Assembly (NCBI GenBank): GCA_002391105.1
Contig: DGRT01000161.1
Span: 1-8,257, forward strand
Direction of reading: 5' to 3'
From: Lachnospiraceae bacterium UBA4381
GTDB taxonomy: Bacteria; Bacillota; Clostridia; Lachnospirales; Lachnospiraceae
DNA: 8,257 bases
The notes beneath the pieces are model-generated. The model did not search any database, was not told the DNA's origin, and saw only the letters and a list, made by a program, of their open reading frames with translations. A program made the position numbers and the translations under genes. Shown here piece by piece: positions 6,816 through 8,257 of the stretch; position 1 is the stretch's first letter; the number at the start of each line of letters is the position of its first letter.

Positions 6816-6842
6816 AAGGTTCTTAGAATAAAGGTTCTTAGA
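6816..6842. repeat. 12-bp direct repeat upstream of the methyltransferase
   Basis: AAGGTTCTTAGA occurs exactly twice, at 6816-6827 and 6831-6842, separated by ATA, so the period is 15 bases. It lies between the terminator and the preferred methyltransferase start. If translation instead began at 6813 it would encode KVLRI-KVLRE. It may be a regulator binding site or a small local duplication. Confidence 0.6.
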
Positions 6843-6863
6843 GAGTCTTGGAAGTATTTTCAT

Positions 6864-6870
6864 GAAGGTG
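6864..6870 (+). promoter_or_regulatory. Ribosome binding site favouring the later methyltransferase start
   Basis: GAAGGTG lies five bases before the ATG at 6876. The earlier in-frame ATG at 6813 has only the GGAGG of the terminator stem upstream, where it would be paired. Confidence 0.65.
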
Positions 6871-6875
6871 TTAAA

Positions 6876-7670
6876 ATGAGCGAATATAGATTCTTTGCAA
6901 CTGTATATGACAGAATGATGTCTGATATACCGTATGACGACTGGGAGCAGTATATACTTCAACTGCTTTACAGGGGAGGTGTACCACCGCAGGCTTGTAT
7001 TACTGAGCTTGGATGCGGCACAGGTATCATGACCAGAAAACTGGCTGAAGCGGGCTTTAGAATGACGGGAATAGATCTGTCGCTGGATATGCTGAGAGTG
7101 GCGGAGAAATCTGAGGCTGATGAAAGGATTCTCCTACCGGATAAATCAGAAGAAGGCTCAGGAGCTGTCAGATATCTATGTATGGATATGAGGGACTTTT
7201 CGATTGATCAAAAGCAGGATGCCATTATCAGTATCGCAGACAGTGTTAATTATCTTCTTACAGAAGAGGATATGTATCGTATGATGAAATCGGTTTACAT
7301 AAATCTGAAACCGGGTGGTATATTTATCTTTGATCTTAAGACCGAATATCTTTATAAACAGTTTATGCATGGAAGAACCTTCAGGGAAAATATGGGTGAC
7401 TTTTCGTATGTCTGGAAGAACATATATGATGATGAGCGGCATATACATCATTATTATCTGTGGTTCAGATATAAGAAAAAAGGCGACATAGGGAGATGGC
7501 ATACCGCAAGAGAGCATCATAGACAGAGAGTATTCGGAGCGGAGGATATAAAGCAGGCGGCGAAGCAGGCAGGCTTCAGAAGAGCCTGGGTTTATGATGC
7601 ATTTACATTTGATAAACCCAGAAAGAACAGTGAGAGGATATATGTAGTTCTGAGAAAAGATAATGAATAA
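6876..7670 (+). CDS. Class I SAM-dependent methyltransferase (YqeM-like)
   Basis: 264 residues from the preferred ATG. The N-terminus FFATVYDRMMSDIPYDDW matches the usual start of a Firmicutes methyltransferase group that includes B. subtilis YqeM, which supports beginning here rather than at 6813 (21 residues earlier). Motif I is ELGCGTG (44-50), binding S-adenosylmethionine. The acidic end of strand 2 is Asp67 in GIDLS, and Asp104 in CMDMRDF fits the adenine-contacting loop. ISIADSVNYL (118-127) and LKPGGIFIFDL complete the Rossmann-like fold. The C-terminal part (about 160-250) is rich in His, Tyr and Arg and probably forms the substrate lid. The substrate is unknown for this group and cannot be deduced here. 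It has no signal peptide and should be cytoplasmic. It follows a terminator on the same strand and I saw no clear promoter, so it may depend on read-through or a weak promoter near 6790-6870. Confidence 0.85.
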   Translation: MSEYRFFATVYDRMMSDIPYDDWEQYILQLLYRGGVPPQACITELGCGTGIMTRKLAEAGFRMTGIDLSLDMLRVAEKSEADERILLPDKSEEGSGAVRYLCMDMRDFSIDQKQDAIISIADSVNYLLTEEDMYRMMKSVYINLKPGGIFIFDLKTEYLYKQFMHGRTFRENMGDFSYVWKNIYDDERHIHHYYLWFRYKKKGDIGRWHTAREHHRQRVFGAEDIKQAAKQAGFRRAWVYDAFTFDKPRKNSERIYVVLRKDNE

Positions 7671-7795
7671 AATCTCTATGTATGATAAAATAATCATTAA
7701 TTATTTAATAGACAGGCTTCGTATCTTATTATAACTGCTATGTGATTCGTCATATGGTTCAAAGGTATATAAAAATGGCTGTTACTAAAATTATA

Positions 7796-7824
7796 TTGCA
7801 ATTATAAAAGTGAAGTGATATTAT
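7796..7824 (+). promoter_or_regulatory. Sigma-A type promoter of the ZIP transporter gene
   Basis: TTGCAA (7796-7801) and TATTAT (7819-7824) are separated by exactly 17 bases. Transcription would start at about 7831, at the left edge of the palindrome at 7830-7849. Confidence 0.65.
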
Positions 7825-7829
7825 ATCCC

Positions 7830-7849
7830 TAGTTAGACAAATCTAACTA
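7830..7849. promoter_or_regulatory. Perfect palindromic operator, probably for a metal-responsive repressor
   Basis: TAGTTAGA (7830-7837) and TCTAACTA (7842-7849) are exact reverse complements around CAAA. The site covers the predicted transcription start, where a bound protein would block RNA polymerase. TTAG...CTAA-type palindromes are typical of DtxR/MntR-family metal-dependent repressors, and the gene behind it is a metal transporter. The family assignment is inference; no regulator gene of that family is in the window. Confidence 0.6.
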
Positions 7850-7871
7850 ATATTAGAAAGGATATTATATC

Positions 7872-8257
7872 ATGAACGGAAATATAATACTTGGATTAAT
7901 GATTCCGTTTGCGGGAACAGCGCTCGGTTCAGCATGTGTGTTCCTTATGAAGAAGGAAATGAACCGTCTTTTGGAACGTGCTCTTACAGGCTTTGCATCC
8001 GGAGTCATGGTAGCTGCTTCTGTATGGAGTCTTCTGGTTCCTGCGATGGAGCAGTCCGAACATATGGGAAGATTTGCATTTGTGCCTGCCTTTATCGGGT
8101 TCTGGTGTGGCATACTGTTTCTGCTTCTTCTGGATACGGTTATACCACATTTGCACATGTATAGCGACAAGGCGGAAGGGCCTAAGAGTTCCTTTGCCAG
8201 AACTACGATGATGGTGCTTGCGGTAACACTTCACAATATACCGGAGGGTATGGCGGT
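7872..8257 (+). CDS. ZIP-family metal transporter, N-terminal part (cut by window end)
   Basis: The first 128 codons of an open frame that runs off the window. The protein begins MNGNIILGLMIPFAGTALGS and shows hydrophobic segments at about 5-26, 36-58 and 69-91, then His-containing VIPHLHM (90-96), and a fourth segment starting near 111 that contains HNIPEGMA (121-128). HNIPEG is the metal-binding signature of transmembrane segment 4 in ZIP proteins such as E. coli ZupT, which import Zn2+ and other divalent metals including Fe2+ and Mn2+. The start is supported by AGAAAGGA (7855-7862), nine bases upstream. A promoter and palindromic operator immediately precede it, which points to repression when metal is plentiful. 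The preferred metal cannot be told from this part. Confidence 0.9.
   Translation, partial: MNGNIILGLMIPFAGTALGSACVFLMKKEMNRLLERALTGFASGVMVAASVWSLLVPAMEQSEHMGRFAFVPAFIGFWCGILFLLLLDTVIPHLHMYSDKAEGPKSSFARTTMMVLAVTLHNIPEGMA

Noticed and set aside
7176..7697. 173-codon open frame on the minus strand
   Set aside because: It is opposite the methyltransferase gene and shows no recognisable protein features.
7688..7706. Hairpin AAATAAT / ATTATTT after the methyltransferase as a terminator
   Set aside because: The stem is made only of A-T pairs and there is no following T run, so it would be too weak to call.
7865..8234. Two minus-strand open frames of 101 codons
   Set aside because: They are antisense to the clear ZIP transporter coding sequence and have no features of their own.

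Overview
The window looks like chromosomal DNA of a low-to-moderate GC Gram-positive anaerobe of the Clostridia, most likely a fibre-degrading Lachnospiraceae-type gut or rumen bacterium. The grounds are strong AGGAGG-type ribosome binding sites, AT-rich intergenic regions, two lipoproteins with classical lipoboxes, glycan-degrading enzymes beside an AraC-type regulator, and a GGTGCCTGTCCCC repeat of a kind I recall from that group. This is inference from style; no rRNA or marker gene is present.

Layout. Positions 1-84 hold a 32-bp tandem repeat whose units carry a small inverted repeat. It forms the 3' end and stop codon of a leftward cstA-family transporter gene (46-1470). A 217-bp divergent region follows, with a good sigma-A promoter for the rightward genes. 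The first of these (1688-3277) encodes an unusual lipoprotein: an acetolactate decarboxylase domain joined by an acidic linker to a VanX-type D-Ala-D-Ala dipeptidase domain. Its stop codon overlaps by one base the start of an AraC-family regulator (3277-4023). After a 219-bp gap containing nested and competing inverted repeats come a secreted GH16 beta-glucanase with a CBM4/9-like module (4243-5709) and a cytoplasmic GH5 glucanase (5739-6767), closed by a terminator (6773-6808). Next is a class I SAM-dependent methyltransferase (6876-7670). The window ends inside a ZIP-family metal transporter gene (7872 onward), preceded by a clear promoter with a perfect 8+8 palindrome at the expected transcription start.

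How they may work together. CstA/BtsT-family proteins include pyruvate transporters, and acetolactate is made from two pyruvates, so the divergent pair cstA / acetolactate decarboxylase fusion may share a role in pyruvate overflow. GH16 plus GH5 form a plausible two-step beta-glucan route: cleavage outside the cell, then oligosaccharide hydrolysis inside. The AraC-type regulator between the two blocks could control either. The ZIP gene looks like an independent, metal-repressed unit.

The most notable item is the two-enzyme lipoprotein. Both halves keep their recognisable catalytic and metal-binding residues, and I do not know of a description of this combination. Second are the switch-like leader before the GH16 gene and the repeat that has taken over the end of cstA.
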